The translations under genes were made by a program, and so were the position numbers. The notes beneath the pieces are model-generated. The model saw only the letters and a list, made by a program, of their open reading frames with translations. It did not search any database and was not told the DNA's origin. Shown piece after piece: positions 15,267 to 16,468 of a DNA stretch of 16,468 bases. Origin of the DNA: Spirochaetaceae bacterium (GTDB taxonomy: Bacteria > Spirochaetota > Spirochaetia > Treponematales > Breznakiellaceae); NCBI GenBank assembly GCA_031283025.1, contig JAITCP010000028.1, positions 1-16,468 on the forward strand. The letters run 5' to 3'. Each line of letters begins with the position of its first letter. Position 1 is the first letter of the stretch.

Positions 15267-16468
15267 ATGGCGGATAATGCGGAACGGATCAAAGCCCTGG
15301 AACGGCTTATTGCCAAATACCAGGCATCGTACTATAACGGCGAGGCGGAAATTTCCGACGCGGAATTCGACCTCCTTTGGGACGAGTTACGATCCCTTGA
15401 TCCGCGTAATCCCCTCCTTGTCAAAGTAGGAGCGGACAGTACCGACGGCTTCCCCAAAGTAAAGCACCTTATTCCTATGGGGAGCCAGGACAAGGCCGCC
15501 AACCCGGCGGAGTTCAACGCGTGGGCGGAAAAGATGCTCAAGAACGGCGATTTTGGCGGCTTTTTGGTTCAGTACAAGCTGGACGGGGCCAGCCTGGAAC
15601 TGCAGTATGAACAGGGGAAACTTGTCAGGGCGGTAACCCGCGGAGACGGAACCATAGGGGACGATATTACTCCCAATGCCCGGCGTATGCAGAACGTAAT
15701 CGCAGAACTAAAGGCAAACTTTTCCGGCGGCATCCGGGGCGAAGTCGTGATGCTCCGCGAGGTTTGGAAAAAAAAGTACAGCGGCAAGGCAAATTGCAGG
15801 AACGCCGCCAACGGGCTGATGCGCCGTAAAGACGGAACGGGGAGTGAAGACCTTACCCTTATCACCTACGATGTTTCCGCCGCCGGAGATGATCGTTTTT
15901 TTGCCAATGAAAAGGCAAAGATTGCCTGGCTCTCCAAACAGGGCTTTAACGTTGCCGAGTCCGGGGATTTTCCGGACGCTCCGTCTATCATCGCCCGCCG
16001 TGAAGAAGTGGCGGCCCGCAGGGACAAACTTCCCTTTGACATAGACGGCCTTGTGGTCAAAGATAATACCGCCGACCCGGCGGATCTGCGCCGTCCCCGG
16101 CCTGAACGGCAGATCGCTTTTAAGTTTGAACCGGAACGGGCTTTTAGCATACTTAGAGAAGTTGAGTGGAGCGAGTCGGGGGCTACCTATACCCCCATCG
16201 GAGTGATTGATCCGGTGAGGCTTGCGGGAACCACAGTCCAGCGGGCAAACCTCAACAACCCCGACATGATCCGGGCTATGGGCCTGCAAATCGGTTCCGC
16301 CGTTTCTGTGGTCAAGCGCGGTGAAATAATCCCCAAAATAGAAGGGCTTGCCCCGCCGGAAGCTCTGCAAACGGGGGCGCTGAGCGGGATTGAGTTCCCC
16401 AGGGTTTGCGGGAGCTGCGGCGCCTCCCTTAGGGATGATGGCACCCGGCTCCTGTGCCCCAATGAGGG
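15267..16468 (+). CDS. ligA: NAD-dependent DNA ligase LigA, 3' truncated by the window
   Basis: LigA seals nicks during replication and repair using NAD+. The visible 400 residues cover the NAD-binding Ia domain (YYNGEAEISDAEFD, about 22-35) and the adenylation domain with the AMP-accepting Lys104 in KLDG. TRGDGTIGDDITPNAR, IRGEV (Glu159), FDIDGLVVK (Lys265), AFKF (Lys286) and the OB-fold TPIGVIDPVRLAGTTVQRA follow. The start of the Zn finger is also present (C381, C384, C397). GAGGAG (15252-15257) precedes ATG 15267 by nine bases. Two normally conserved features differ: the usual PMLSL segment is replaced by IPMGSQDKAA, and the Glu two residues before the catalytic Lys is Gln102. The C-terminal HhH and BRCT domains lie outside the window. 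Confidence 0.95.
   Translation, partial: MADNAERIKALERLIAKYQASYYNGEAEISDAEFDLLWDELRSLDPRNPLLVKVGADSTDGFPKVKHLIPMGSQDKAANPAEFNAWAEKMLKNGDFGGFLVQYKLDGASLELQYEQGKLVRAVTRGDGTIGDDITPNARRMQNVIAELKANFSGGIRGEVVMLREVWKKKYSGKANCRNAANGLMRRKDGTGSEDLTLITYDVSAAGDDRFFANEKAKIAWLSKQGFNVAESGDFPDAPSIIARREEVAARRDKLPFDIDGLVVKDNTADPADLRRPRPERQIAFKFEPERAFSILREVEWSESGATYTPIGVIDPVRLAGTTVQRANLNNPDMIRAMGLQIGSAVSVVKRGEIIPKIEGLAPPEALQTGALSGIEFPRVCGSCGASLRDDGTRLLCPNE

Overview
The window looks like chromosomal DNA from a spirochaete, most likely a Treponema-type organism of roughly even base composition. The evidence is a 23-residue BspA/TpLRR-type leucine-rich-repeat gene, short spirochaetal lipoboxes ending in Ser-Cys, a giant outer-membrane protein ending in Phe, several TPR envelope proteins, and family-level matches to NAD-salvage, UPRT, TrmB and LigA enzymes. 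The genus is an inference from gene content. No rRNA, tRNA, CRISPR array, transposase or integrase was seen.

Left part (1-3522, minus strand). A nicotinamidase gene (pncA) and a nicotinate phosphoribosyltransferase gene (pncB) form a tight NAD-salvage operon. Downstream lies a 475-base gap holding a 194-bp palindrome and a candidate promoter. It leads to a surface LRR gene that has a good ribosome binding site and an intact LRR frame, but an in-frame TAA inside its signal peptide. That gene runs off the left edge and contains a near-identical internal duplication at 315-bp spacing.

Middle part (3523-6823, plus strand). After an intergenic stretch with three consecutive hairpins comes a probable three-gene operon: an exported TPR-like protein, a UPRT-family enzyme with a long N-terminal extension, and a TPR lipoprotein. 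The lipoprotein start overlaps the UPRT stop (ATGA).

Large minus-strand gene (6773-11677). This encodes a 1634-residue exported protein with a C-terminal beta-barrel signature and a segment resembling SprA-type repeats. Its 3' end overlaps the TPR lipoprotein gene by 51 bp on the opposite strand.

Right part (11711-16468, plus strand). Only 33 bp from the giant gene's start, a compact gene train begins: a DUF503 protein, a lipoprotein, an unrecognised cytoplasmic protein, a second lipoprotein, trmB (tRNA m7G methyltransferase) and a truncated ligA (NAD-dependent DNA ligase). The three middle genes are unrecognised and tightly coupled. Together with the giant barrel and the TPR proteins, they are the best candidates for an uncharacterised envelope system.
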